From Photobacterium sp. TY1-4 (GTDB lineage Bacteria; Pseudomonadota; Gammaproteobacteria; Enterobacterales; Vibrionaceae): a stretch of DNA of 64,000 nt. Shown piece after piece: positions 57,157 through 64,000 of the stretch. The notes under the pieces were generated by a model. The model saw nothing but the letters and a program-made list of their open reading frames with translations, made no database searches and was not told where the DNA came from. Position 1 is the first letter of the stretch, and each line of letters opens with the position of its first letter. The stretch covers positions 930,001 through 994,000 of the forward strand of contig NZ_CP099735.1 in the NCBI RefSeq assembly GCF_025398175.1, written 5' to 3'. Both the position numbers and the translations under genes were made by a program.

Positions 57157-58659
57157 TCAGGCTTTGCCTTTCCATTGATTCCAACGCTGCTCATCCGGTG
57201 AGCCTTTCATATCCAGATTGTCCGCCCCCAGATTCATCTTGTAGAACTCACCCAGAACGTCCGTCAGGTCGGGACCACCGCAGTTGCCCTGGAAGATCTG
57301 ATGGACCGGCAGCCAGGACTGCACATATTTCTCCGGCTCGTCATCGAAAATGTCTTTACAGCCATCGGAGCAGAAGTGGTAACGCTCCCCTTCATACTGG
57401 CTGCTGCGGTAAACCGTTTGGGTTGGGTTATCCATGTCGGTAAACAGCATCGGAACCTGACAGATGGTGCACAGTTGCGGCAATGCCTTGGTGTAGAAGC
57501 GCTCGCCTTTGGCTTCCATCTCTTTCGCCAGCTCCCAGCGAGGACGGTAGTACTTATCAAAAGTTTCCGGGTATTTTTCGGATAACCAGTCCAGCTCTTC
57601 GTCGGTCGGGATCCAGGTGTGGAATCCGGTCGCCTGACCATGGGTGTAGAAGGTCCACCAGGTCTGGTGGGACAGGTGCTCTTTCTCTTTTTCGATCACA
57701 TCGGCGTATTTCGGCATCCGGATCCCGTAACGCGCCAGATCTTTAAACAGTGCGCCGCCCGCTTCCTCGAAATAGACTTCCCACGCCTCTTTCCATGACA
57801 TCACCTTGTTCGGCAACATGTAGTCCATCATCATCGATACGACGCTCAGTAAGCGCGCACCGCGCCAGAACCACTTGTCGATCCATTTCTGGACGATCGG
57901 CACATTGTCTTCATGCTGTTCCAGCAGGAATTTGATGATTTCCAGACCCAAGGTCATATGGCGGGCTTCATCCGACTGGGCTGAAAAGCCGAAGGTCACG
58001 GTTGCCATATCGCCGTTGTGCGCCGCTCCGGACATGAAGGGGACGAACAGCAGATTGGTCAGGACATATTCAAACGAGAATCCGATGGCGATCATGAACT
58101 CGAAAGGGCCAGCCGCGCGGGCGTCATTGAAAAATGACTTCGGCACGGACAGATACCACACCCGATCGTGCATGTGGCTGAAGTCCTGAAAGCCGTCAAA
58201 GAACTTATTGAAGTGACTCATGGCATGGATCTGAGTCTGGACATGACGCAGCTCATCGAGCGACTGCATCTGGCAGGCAATCCGCGCCCCTACGCCGCCA
58301 AACTGACGGCCGGTGTGTGCAAATCCCTGATAGGCTTGATACTCAAGCGGCGTCACGGCCGAGAGAAACAGCTTAATCGCGTTCACATATCGCGGATCCG
58401 ACACATTGAGGTGGCCATTGTTCTGGGCAAAGGCGTCAAAGATGGCGTAGAGTTTCTTTTCCTTCTCAGCCTGATATTTCCAGTAGGCATCCATGGTTAA
58501 ACGGAACGGGTCTTCCCACTTGGACCAGTCGGTGATTTTGATCCCTTCGAACTCTTCGTAGGGAAACGCCGCTTTGCGATCCTGATAAGAATATTCCCAG
58601 TCGAGATCGCGGGTCAGCAGGCGGTACTTATCTTTAATATTGAGCTTTTTCGCAGCCAT
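57157..58659 (-). CDS. dmpN: phenol hydroxylase large subunit P3 (diiron oxygenase)
   Basis: A 500-residue catalytic subunit. Two diiron motifs ExxH are visible in SLDELRHVQTQIHA and QSDEARHMTLGLE, with further ligands in the preceding helices. The C-terminal Cys pair region (LCTICQVPM and FCSDGCKDIF) is the zinc-binding element of this family. It hydroxylates phenol to catechol. The start at 58659 begins with the family N-terminus AAKKLNIKDKYRLLTRDLDW. Confidence 0.95.
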   Translation of the reverse strand: MAAKKLNIKDKYRLLTRDLDWEYSYQDRKAAFPYEEFEGIKITDWSKWEDPFRLTMDAYWKYQAEKEKKLYAIFDAFAQNNGHLNVSDPRYVNAIKLFLSAVTPLEYQAYQGFAHTGRQFGGVGARIACQMQSLDELRHVQTQIHAMSHFNKFFDGFQDFSHMHDRVWYLSVPKSFFNDARAAGPFEFMIAIGFSFEYVLTNLLFVPFMSGAAHNGDMATVTFGFSAQSDEARHMTLGLEIIKFLLEQHEDNVPIVQKWIDKWFWRGARLLSVVSMMMDYMLPNKVMSWKEAWEVYFEEAGGALFKDLARYGIRMPKYADVIEKEKEHLSHQTWWTFYTHGQATGFHTWIPTDEELDWLSEKYPETFDKYYRPRWELAKEMEAKGERFYTKALPQLCTICQVPMLFTDMDNPTQTVYRSSQYEGERYHFCSDGCKDIFDDEPEKYVQSWLPVHQIFQGNCGGPDLTDVLGEFYKMNLGADNLDMKGSPDEQRWNQWKGKA

Positions 58660-58672
58660 AATGAGATACCTT

Positions 58673-58942
58673 TTACTCGTTCCAGTGTAAAGAGAGTTCA
58701 TCGTCGTCTTCTTCGACGTTGCCACCCAGAGTGATCAGGTTCAGATGCAACTCCTGCACATCCCAAGCGCGGCCCATCTTCTCTTCAACCGATTCCCGGC
58801 GAACCACCAGCCGACCGTTTTTTTCTACACGGATCATGGCCGGCATGTGTATCACGGTGACATCCGGGTTATCTTCTTCAATAGCTTCAACGATATAGCG
58901 AGATTCATCATTATCTTGCAGTGCGATATAAACCTTGGACAT
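58673..58942 (-). CDS. dmpM: phenol hydroxylase regulatory subunit P2
   Basis: An 89-residue MmoB/DmpM-type effector protein without cofactors, which binds the hydroxylase and allows turnover. It opens SKVYIALQDNDESRYIVEAIEED and has the central VTVIHMPAMIRVE strand. Eleven bases after dmpL. Confidence 0.93.
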   Translation of the reverse strand: MSKVYIALQDNDESRYIVEAIEEDNPDVTVIHMPAMIRVEKNGRLVVRRESVEEKMGRAWDVQELHLNLITLGGNVEEDDDELSLHWNE

Positions 58943-58953
58943 TCCTTATCCCC

Positions 58954-59943
58954 TTACTTCAACAGCCCAGCTTTCGCGAGACGCTTATCCAGAACCGCCA
59001 CAGCTTTGTCGATCGCCTCGGCATCATCCAGCATATCTTTCGCCACCGGCGCTAATGCAGCGATCGCCTTTGCTTTCCACTGGGAAATCCAGGTTTCCAG
59101 CAAGGACAGATTCTGCGCAGATTCCTCTACGGCGGTTTTGAGCACCGCGTCGGCCCAGCGGCTATTGTCCGCATGCCAGCCACGCATAAACTCTGTCAAC
59201 ATGCCGATATCCTGCGCGCCATGCGCCACCAGCCACTGATCAAACTGATTGAACACCAGGTCGTACACCAGGCAATCCATCACGATGTCCTGAGCCACGA
59301 ACACTTCAAACCAGTCTTTTGTCACTGTGGTTTCTTCGCACAATGCCCGCATTCCTTGCCAGGCGGGATCGTTCATCCAGTAGGATTTCGCCGCAGTTAG
59401 CGCCTCACTGCTGTTGTGATCCAAAAGTAGGGCGATGCGAGACAAATACTGGGCAATACCCAGCCGATCCATGCCGTTAAACAGCAAGGCTTGGGTCAGG
59501 ACGGTGCCGTAGCCGAGAGAAGTGCCATACAAGTTGTTCAGGTTCGCGGTATGTTCAAGATGGCGAACCGGCACCAGAAAACGGATCACTTTGGCTTTGA
59601 TGTCGTCGCTCAGTTGGTCCGCGAGATTGCGCTTTTCAAAAAATGCGTAATTGCTTTCCGCCGCATCCTGCATCTTGGAACGCTGCTGAACATAAGCGCC
59701 GTAGTAATACTGGCGGGGATCCCGAAACGCATACCAGTCTTCCATCACAATTGCGGTACGACGCGGGTCGTTTAATTCCATGTCCGGCTGCCAAAGCGGG
59801 CGATAATGGAAATACTTTTCCGACTGAATATCGTAACTGGCCTCCTGATAACGGGTCGCAGGCTTATCACCGAAGCGGCGTTCAGTATGCGCGTAAGTAT
59901 TTCGGACCGGATCGAGTGTTGCGGTTTTAATTTCAATACTCAT
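58954..59943 (-). CDS. dmpL: phenol hydroxylase subunit P1
   Basis: A 329-residue beta-subunit paralogous to DmpN but lacking the iron ligands. The sequence starts SIEIKTATLDPVRNTY and has the family run YFHYRPLWQPDMELNDP. Length equals that of Pseudomonas DmpL. GGGAATTG precedes the ATG at 59943. Confidence 0.94.
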   Translation of the reverse strand: MSIEIKTATLDPVRNTYAHTERRFGDKPATRYQEASYDIQSEKYFHYRPLWQPDMELNDPRRTAIVMEDWYAFRDPRQYYYGAYVQQRSKMQDAAESNYAFFEKRNLADQLSDDIKAKVIRFLVPVRHLEHTANLNNLYGTSLGYGTVLTQALLFNGMDRLGIAQYLSRIALLLDHNSSEALTAAKSYWMNDPAWQGMRALCEETTVTKDWFEVFVAQDIVMDCLVYDLVFNQFDQWLVAHGAQDIGMLTEFMRGWHADNSRWADAVLKTAVEESAQNLSLLETWISQWKAKAIAALAPVAKDMLDDAEAIDKAVAVLDKRLAKAGLLK

Positions 59944-59962
59944 CAAACAATTCCCAGCTGAT

Positions 59963-60274
59963 TCATGATTGCTGTTCAGACACATGGTTATGATTTTTCG
60001 ACATCAGCGTATTTTCGCCGTAACGCCACTTATCCATATCAGCGTCGACGGCGGCCATCTGTTCGTCGGTCATATGTGTCACTTGGTTTACCTGACAAAA
60101 CTGCTCAAAGGCTGCTTTGGGCATGATCAGTTCAACGAACAGGCCTGGCTCACCAATCGCGAAGTCGAATTCAACAAATCGAGCATCGTCAGGACTTCGG
60201 ACTCTCACATACTTAGTGAGCTGCTCAAATCCCGAACGATGTTGTTCATCCATCCTTGCCTCCAACGCCTCCAT
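59963..60274 (-). CDS. dmpK: phenol hydroxylase assembly subunit P0
   Basis: A 103-residue DmpK-type protein: TKYVRVRSPDDARFVEFDFAIGEP and the FVELIMPKAAFEQFC block are characteristic. DmpK assists assembly of the hydroxylase. AGGGAGG precedes the ATG at 60274, making that start firm. First gene of the phenol operon. Confidence 0.92.
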   Translation of the reverse strand: MEALEARMDEQHRSGFEQLTKYVRVRSPDDARFVEFDFAIGEPGLFVELIMPKAAFEQFCQVNQVTHMTDEQMAAVDADMDKWRYGENTLMSKNHNHVSEQQS

Positions 60275-60310
60275 GTTGCCTCCCTATTAGTTTTGCTGAT
60301 TCAGGCTAAT

Positions 60311-60366
60311 GCTCGGGTATCTCCCCTATCGCAGCGGGTATCCCCCTTAATGCAACGGGTATGCCA
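60311..60366 (-). repeat. three direct repeats carrying GG-N10-GC cores
   Basis: The plus strand has CGGGTAT at 60314, 60335 and 60356, each in a 20-21 bp unit. On the minus strand each copy keeps GG, ten bases, then GC: 60352-60365, 60331-60344 and 60311-60324. The first is the full sigma-54 promoter; the other two lie downstream of it, in the expected leader. Confidence 0.75.
60351..60366 (-). promoter_or_regulatory. sigma-54 (-24/-12) promoter for dmpK operon
   Basis: TGGCATACCCGTTGCA on the minus strand matches TGGCAC-N5-TTGCA at 15 of the 16 fixed positions that matter, including GG and GC 12 bases apart. It is 77-92 bases upstream of the dmpK ATG, and a RpoN-dependent activator gene is divergent. 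Confidence 0.85.
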
Positions 60367-60509
60367 CATCAGGTTTTAAACACACAAAAAAAGAGAAAAA
60401 CAGGTATAAGCAACTGTTTATGAACAAAAATAAAATTCAATCATGAGCAAATCTGAGAAAGAAAAACGAGCAGGAGAGCGCGCCAAGTGTAAATAAAAAG
60501 TTAATAAAG

Positions 60510-60525
60510 TTTATCGAATGATAAA
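60510..60525. promoter_or_regulatory. putative activator site (UAS, proximal)
   Basis: TTTATCGAATGATAAA is a perfect TTTATC/GATAAA palindrome and matches about 12 of 16 bases of the XylR/DmpR-type UAS (TTGATCAATTGATCAA). Its centre is about 165 bp upstream of the -12 element. Confidence 0.6.
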
Positions 60526-60540
60526 TAGGCGTGACAGGAA

Positions 60541-60556
60541 TAGATCATTTGATTAA
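60541..60556. promoter_or_regulatory. putative activator site (UAS, distal)
   Basis: TAGATCATTTGATTAA matches about 13 of 16 bases of the XylR/DmpR-type UAS and is centred 31 bp from the proximal site, about three helical turns. The pair spacing matches that known for XylR and DmpR enhancers. Confidence 0.65.
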
Positions 60557-60689
60557 GGTAATAATGCGTTTGAACATTAGCTGCGATTCGCACCTACTCA
60601 CCTATTTTAATTAAAAGTGATTCATGGATTTCACTTGCGAAGCAATCATGTCACCCGTTTGATTTCGGGATTCAAGGAAAGGCAATGTT

Positions 60690-62387
60690 ATGATGGATAT
60701 TCGTACTTCCCCGCAACTTCCAGAACCTCACGACCTGATATCACAAATTAAATTTTCCAGTGAAGACGGAAAAGTCTGGTTTAATGAACAGCGTATGTTA
60801 CTCATCCATTCAGCTGCGCTGGGGTTACTCAGAAAAGAGTTAATCGAAACCTTAGGTGTAAAAAGGGCCACCGGATTCTTGATGCGTTTTGGCTATTACT
60901 CGGGATTAAGAGATGCCGATATGCTGCATAAAATTCGTCCTGACTTTACCACGGAAGATGCCTTCCTGGCCGGGCCGCAACTGCATACCATCAAAGGCAT
61001 GGCCAAAGTCGTGCCGACGAACCTGAGCTTTGATCTGGAAACCGGCCATTTCCACGGCGAGTTTGACTGGTACGACTCTTATGAAGCCGAGGTGCATCTT
61101 CATGAATACGGCCAATCCGACATGCCGATTTGCTGGACGCTGCTCGGCTACGCCAGTGGTTTTTCGAGCTACTACATGGGTCGAAAAATCATTTATCAGG
61201 AGACACAATGTACCGGATGTGGCAGCGAACATTGCCACATCGTCGGGAAACCGGCAGAAGAATGGGAGAACCAGACAGAGCTCGAACAAGCCCTCCAGCC
61301 CGACCCGATCATCGAAGAGCTTCTGGCGCTGCAGCAACAAGTGACAAGCCTCAAAGAGATTTATCACAACCCTGAATATGACGACTTATTGCTCAACTCT
61401 GTTGGTAATTCCGAGGCGTTTAAGTCGGTCTGCCATCTCATCGCCAAAGCCTCAAAAACCAAAGTCTCGGTCTTGCTACAAGGCGAAACCGGGGTCGGTA
61501 AAGAAGTGGTCGCCAGGGGGCTGCACCTGAGCAGCGATCGCAAAGATCAGCCTTTTGTCGCCGTCAACTGCGCCTGTATTCCGCCCGATCTGATTGAAGC
61601 GGAGCTGTTCGGGGTCGAAAAAGGCGCTTATACCGGTGCCACTCATTCGCGCGAAGGGAAATTCGAACGCGCCAATCAGGGAACAATCTTCCTCGATGAA
61701 GTCATTGAGCTCTCGCCCCGTGCCCAGGCGAGTTTATTGCGTGTTTTGCAAGAAGGTGAACTGGAGCGGGTCGGCGACAATCAACTGCGCACCATTGATG
61801 TCCGTGTCGTGGCCGCAACCAATGAGGATTTAAAATCCGCCGTCGAAAAAGGACGATTTCGGGCCGATCTCTATTACCGGCTGAATGTTTATCCGGTCCA
61901 AATCCCGCCCCTGCGTGAGCGACGCGAGGATATTCCGCTACTGATCGAGCACTTTCTGGAAAAATACCACGCCCTGTACCATAAACGGACCCTCGGGGTG
62001 ACCGATAAAGCGCTGCAAGCCCTGATGCACTACAAATGGCCGGGAAATATCCGCGAGCTGGAAAACATGATCGAGCGGGGGATCATTTTGACGGAAAATA
62101 ACCAGAGTATCGATTTAGAGAGTTTTTTCCCGTCACTGGCCGAGCCGACCCATCCACTGAATATCATCAACGCCAAAGGGCAGCTTGAACCCAAAGAACC
62201 CACCACAATTGATGACCACTGGATAGACAAGCAGCTGGACGATAACTTCAGCATTGATGTGTTAGAACGCCAGCTCATTCAACATGCGATGAACAAAGCC
62301 GATGGCAACGTCTCTCAGGCAGCCCGTCTGTTAGGACTCACCCGCCCGGCCCTGGCGTACCGGCTCAAAAAGATAGAGCTGGATTAA
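60690..62387 (+). CDS. dmpR: phenol-responsive sigma-54 activator (DmpR/MopR type)
   Basis: A 565-residue NtrC-family activator. N-terminal XylR_N domain (about 15-140) and V4R-type sensor part with zinc site ETQCTGCGSEHC (about 172-183), which binds the phenol in MopR. A linker (about 200-235) precedes the AAA+ domain (about 240-470): Walker A GETGVGKE, the sigma-54 contact loop GAYTGA, Walker B TIFLDEV. The C-terminal Fis-type HTH is QAARLLGLTRPALAYRLKKIE. It diverges from dmpK and should bind the two UAS palindromes. AAGGAAAGG precedes the first of two ATGs. Confidence 0.93.
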   Translation: MMDIRTSPQLPEPHDLISQIKFSSEDGKVWFNEQRMLLIHSAALGLLRKELIETLGVKRATGFLMRFGYYSGLRDADMLHKIRPDFTTEDAFLAGPQLHTIKGMAKVVPTNLSFDLETGHFHGEFDWYDSYEAEVHLHEYGQSDMPICWTLLGYASGFSSYYMGRKIIYQETQCTGCGSEHCHIVGKPAEEWENQTELEQALQPDPIIEELLALQQQVTSLKEIYHNPEYDDLLLNSVGNSEAFKSVCHLIAKASKTKVSVLLQGETGVGKEVVARGLHLSSDRKDQPFVAVNCACIPPDLIEAELFGVEKGAYTGATHSREGKFERANQGTIFLDEVIELSPRAQASLLRVLQEGELERVGDNQLRTIDVRVVAATNEDLKSAVEKGRFRADLYYRLNVYPVQIPPLRERREDIPLLIEHFLEKYHALYHKRTLGVTDKALQALMHYKWPGNIRELENMIERGIILTENNQSIDLESFFPSLAEPTHPLNIINAKGQLEPKEPTTIDDHWIDKQLDDNFSIDVLERQLIQHAMNKADGNVSQAARLLGLTRPALAYRLKKIELD

Positions 62388-62420
62388 TACCAATTCGTCA
62401 CCACAGGGACCGAACCAAAA

Positions 62421-62446
62421 AGCCGCTGATTTACAGCGGTTTTCAA
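62421..62446. terminator. terminator of the dmpR-like gene
   Basis: AGCCGCTG and CAGCGGTT (G-U tolerated) form an eight-base stem with an ATTTA loop, followed by TTTT. It lies about 35 bases after the dmpR stop, between convergent genes. Confidence 0.7.
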
Positions 62447-62548
62447 GCCCGAAAACCGCGGGCAGACAGACGAGATTCACAGCAAGTGTGTTCACAACAG
62501 ACGCACGCCGACCAGACGGCCGGCGCGCGGTAAAGGGAGGTGTTTGTT

Positions 62549-64000
62549 TTATAACTTAGTGATTGAATACGTGTTGCGATCGTCGAACAGCGTGATGCGA
62601 TAGCTTCCGGCACCTTGAGTGATCGCGATATCCGCCCCGCTCGCTTCCAGCTGGCCATCAGCGTCGTCATCCCCGTAATTCTGACGCCAGTCACCGAACA
62701 CATCGAACTTGAATCGGGCATCAGCCTCGGCGCCAAATGTCGTCTCGACCTGCCAGGTGTGATCCGCAATGAGCGCCATGTCTGTCGTGCCCCAACCGTT
62801 ATTGGTTCCCCGAATCATTAAGCTCGGCAGGTTGGCTGTAAACCCGCAGTCGCTACTGCACGGCTCACTCGTGATCACGAGCTTCTTGTCGGCATCAACC
62901 GAAGCAACGCCGGTACGGACAGAGATCAGATTTCCTTCCCGGATCCAGCCTTTACTACCGGTGCTTTCCAGTGCCTGACGATCAGCCAGCATCGGCAACG
63001 GTTCGCCGTTCAGAGTGACCGCCACCTTCTCGGTTACTGCGACCAGTGTGCGCACTTCGTTATTGCGCTCGCTGCTTGCACCGGCATAAGTCCCCTGTGC
63101 GGCATGAATGAGAATTTCAACGCCACTGCTGACAGGATTCTGGCTCAGCAAGGTTTCACGCACCTGATAATGCGGTCTCGACTGGGCATCATAGGTCTCA
63201 ACTGTGCTGCCGTCATCTTCATACAGCGTGAAAATGCTCGCGGACTCCGACGGGAACACCTTGACGATCAATTCGTTGCGCGTGCTGCCATCCTGACGAT
63301 GACCAAACACATCTTTGGTTTGTTCATCAACGTACATCATCGGAATAATGGCCCCCGCCCGTGCGTATGCCGGGACGCGATTACGATTTTCCGCCGCAAT
63401 CCACTGGTTCACCTGCGGCAGCGTTACGCCACTCACACTCTGGTATTTTTCACCGGTGTGGTAGTTGTACCAGGTCCCCGCCGGCAGGTAGACATCCCGG
63501 CTTTCCGCAAACTGTGTGGTCAGTCCGGCGACCAGAATATCCCGACCAATCATCTTCTGATCGGCCATGCCTTTCAGATGGAGATCATCCTGATAATAGA
63601 AAGGCATCGGCGTGATCACCGGCTCACCATATTGATAAGCGCGATGGGCCAGCGAGTAATAGTAAGGGATCAGCTCATAACGCTGACGCAGGTTGCTGAG
63701 ATTCCCGGCGGTATTACCGATCATTGCCGGCGACGTTTCCGTCACAATACAGTCATTCCCTGTCGCGCCCGGCATCCCGCAGTTATTGCCGTGCGGACGC
63801 AACGGAATATCCAACCAGGCAGCATTGGCGAACCACAGGCTGTACATTTCATCTTCGCTATATCCGGTTCCCGGCGCAATGGCAGTGTCACGGTTGCCTT
63901 TATCATCCCCCTTGCGCCAGAAACCACCGACATCGGAGCTGTAGTAGTCGATCCCGGCAAATGACATCTGCATTGCCGCGTTGTAATGCAGGTTCATGTG
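62549..64000 (-). CDS. GH31-family alpha-glycosidase, C-terminal part (partial, 5' end beyond the window)
   Basis: The last ~483 residues of a glycoside hydrolase family 31 enzyme; the gene enters from the right edge. The segment YYSSDVGGFWR holds the acid/base Asp, while the WxDxxEP-type nucleophile lies beyond the edge. Then come the GH31 barrel end, YLPAGTWYNYHTGEKY and the FTLYEDDGSTVETYD C-domain. A final beta-rich domain (last ~95 residues, LMIRGTNNGWGTTDMALIADHTWQVE) resembles starch-binding or pullulanase-type modules, suggesting a secreted alpha-glucan enzyme. Four Cys occur in pairs (CGMPGATGNDC, CSSDC), consistent with export. Confidence 0.85.
   Translation of the reverse strand, partial: HMNLHYNAAMQMSFAGIDYYSSDVGGFWRKGDDKGNRDTAIAPGTGYSEDEMYSLWFANAAWLDIPLRPHGNNCGMPGATGNDCIVTETSPAMIGNTAGNLSNLRQRYELIPYYYSLAHRAYQYGEPVITPMPFYYQDDLHLKGMADQKMIGRDILVAGLTTQFAESRDVYLPAGTWYNYHTGEKYQSVSGVTLPQVNQWIAAENRNRVPAYARAGAIIPMMYVDEQTKDVFGHRQDGSTRNELIVKVFPSESASIFTLYEDDGSTVETYDAQSRPHYQVRETLLSQNPVSSGVEILIHAAQGTYAGASSERNNEVRTLVAVTEKVAVTLNGEPLPMLADRQALESTGSKGWIREGNLISVRTGVASVDADKKLVITSEPCSSDCGFTANLPSLMIRGTNNGWGTTDMALIADHTWQVETTFGAEADARFKFDVFGDWRQNYGDDDADGQLEASGADIAITQGAGSYRITLFDDRNTYSITKL

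Larger units (their letters stand above)
60275..60689. promoter_or_regulatory. divergent control region of the phenol operon
   Basis: 415 bases between dmpK and the DmpR-like gene. It holds a sigma-54 promoter toward dmpK, two upstream palindromes and three direct repeats (listed separately). No gene is present; the segment 60400-60690 is AT-rich and fits an enhancer and bending region. Confidence 0.8.

Noticed and set aside
63104..63964. 286-codon plus-strand open frame opposite the GH31 gene
   Set aside because: Shadow of the glycosidase; Arg/His-rich and without recognisable motifs.

Overview
The window looks like chromosomal DNA of a marine gammaproteobacterium, most likely a Vibrionaceae member (Photobacterium/Grimontia-like). 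This rests on moderate GC, the OmpA-type porin, the Bat/VWA operon, the complete Aga cluster with a mannose-family PTS, and general gene style. The genus is an inference. No rRNA, tRNA, CRISPR array, IS element or phage gene was seen.

Layout. 1-5.6 kb: start of a LysR gene, MFS exporter, PhzF-like isomerase, membrane diguanylate cyclase, secreted HAD phosphatase. 5.7-15.4 kb: a secreted formylglycine-type sulfatase divergent from a MoxR/DUF58/DUF4381/VWA/VWA-TPR/BatD operon that ends in an octaheme c-type cytochrome with TPRs. Here moxR and the DUF58 gene are both broken by one internal junction. 15.6-25 kb: small stand-alone genes (lipoprotein, pirin, LysR plus class IV aminotransferase, DUF523, flavodoxin-fold oxidoreductase, two GNATs, VOC, MFS, nitrilase) and a gutted LysE exporter pseudogene. 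25-40.4 kb: amino-sugar (GalNAc/galactosamine-type) utilisation: ABC importer, Gfo/Idh oxidoreductase, AgaR-like repressor, ROK kinase, then agaZ-agaS-PTS(IIB,IIC,IID,IIA)-agaA-agaY. 40.5-48.9 kb: DUF4344 metallopeptidase, secreted hypothetical, GntP permease divergent from a CoA-transferase plus LysR, OmpA porin and an unrecognised 174-aa protein. 48.9-62.4 kb: a complete phenol hydroxylase plus catechol meta-cleavage operon (dmpKLMNOP-Q-B-C-E-F-G-H-I, no dmpD) driven divergently from a DmpR/MopR-type sigma-54 activator. 62.5 kb to the end: 3' part of a secreted GH31 glycosidase.

How the parts work together. Phenol is hydroxylated by the six-component DmpKLMNOP oxygenase to catechol. Catechol is opened by DmpB (reactivated by the DmpQ ferredoxin), and the semialdehyde goes only through the dehydrogenase/4-oxalocrotonate branch (DmpC, I, H), then DmpE, G and F to pyruvate and acetyl-CoA. 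The promoter region has a sigma-54 -24/-12 element, two XylR/DmpR-like palindromes about 31 bp apart, and three 20-21 bp spaced copies of a GG-N10-GC sigma-54-like core. In the Aga cluster the sugar enters through the PTS as a 6-phosphate (or through the ABC system and the ROK kinase), is deacetylated (AgaA), deaminated/isomerised (AgaS) and cleaved as tagatose-1,6-bisphosphate (AgaY/AgaZ). AgaR-like operator sequences occur in front of both the ABC and the aga operons.

The region is also notable for several short tandem repeats (13, 15 and 16 bp units) placed directly upstream of start codons, and for two genes or gene pairs with internal-deletion scars.
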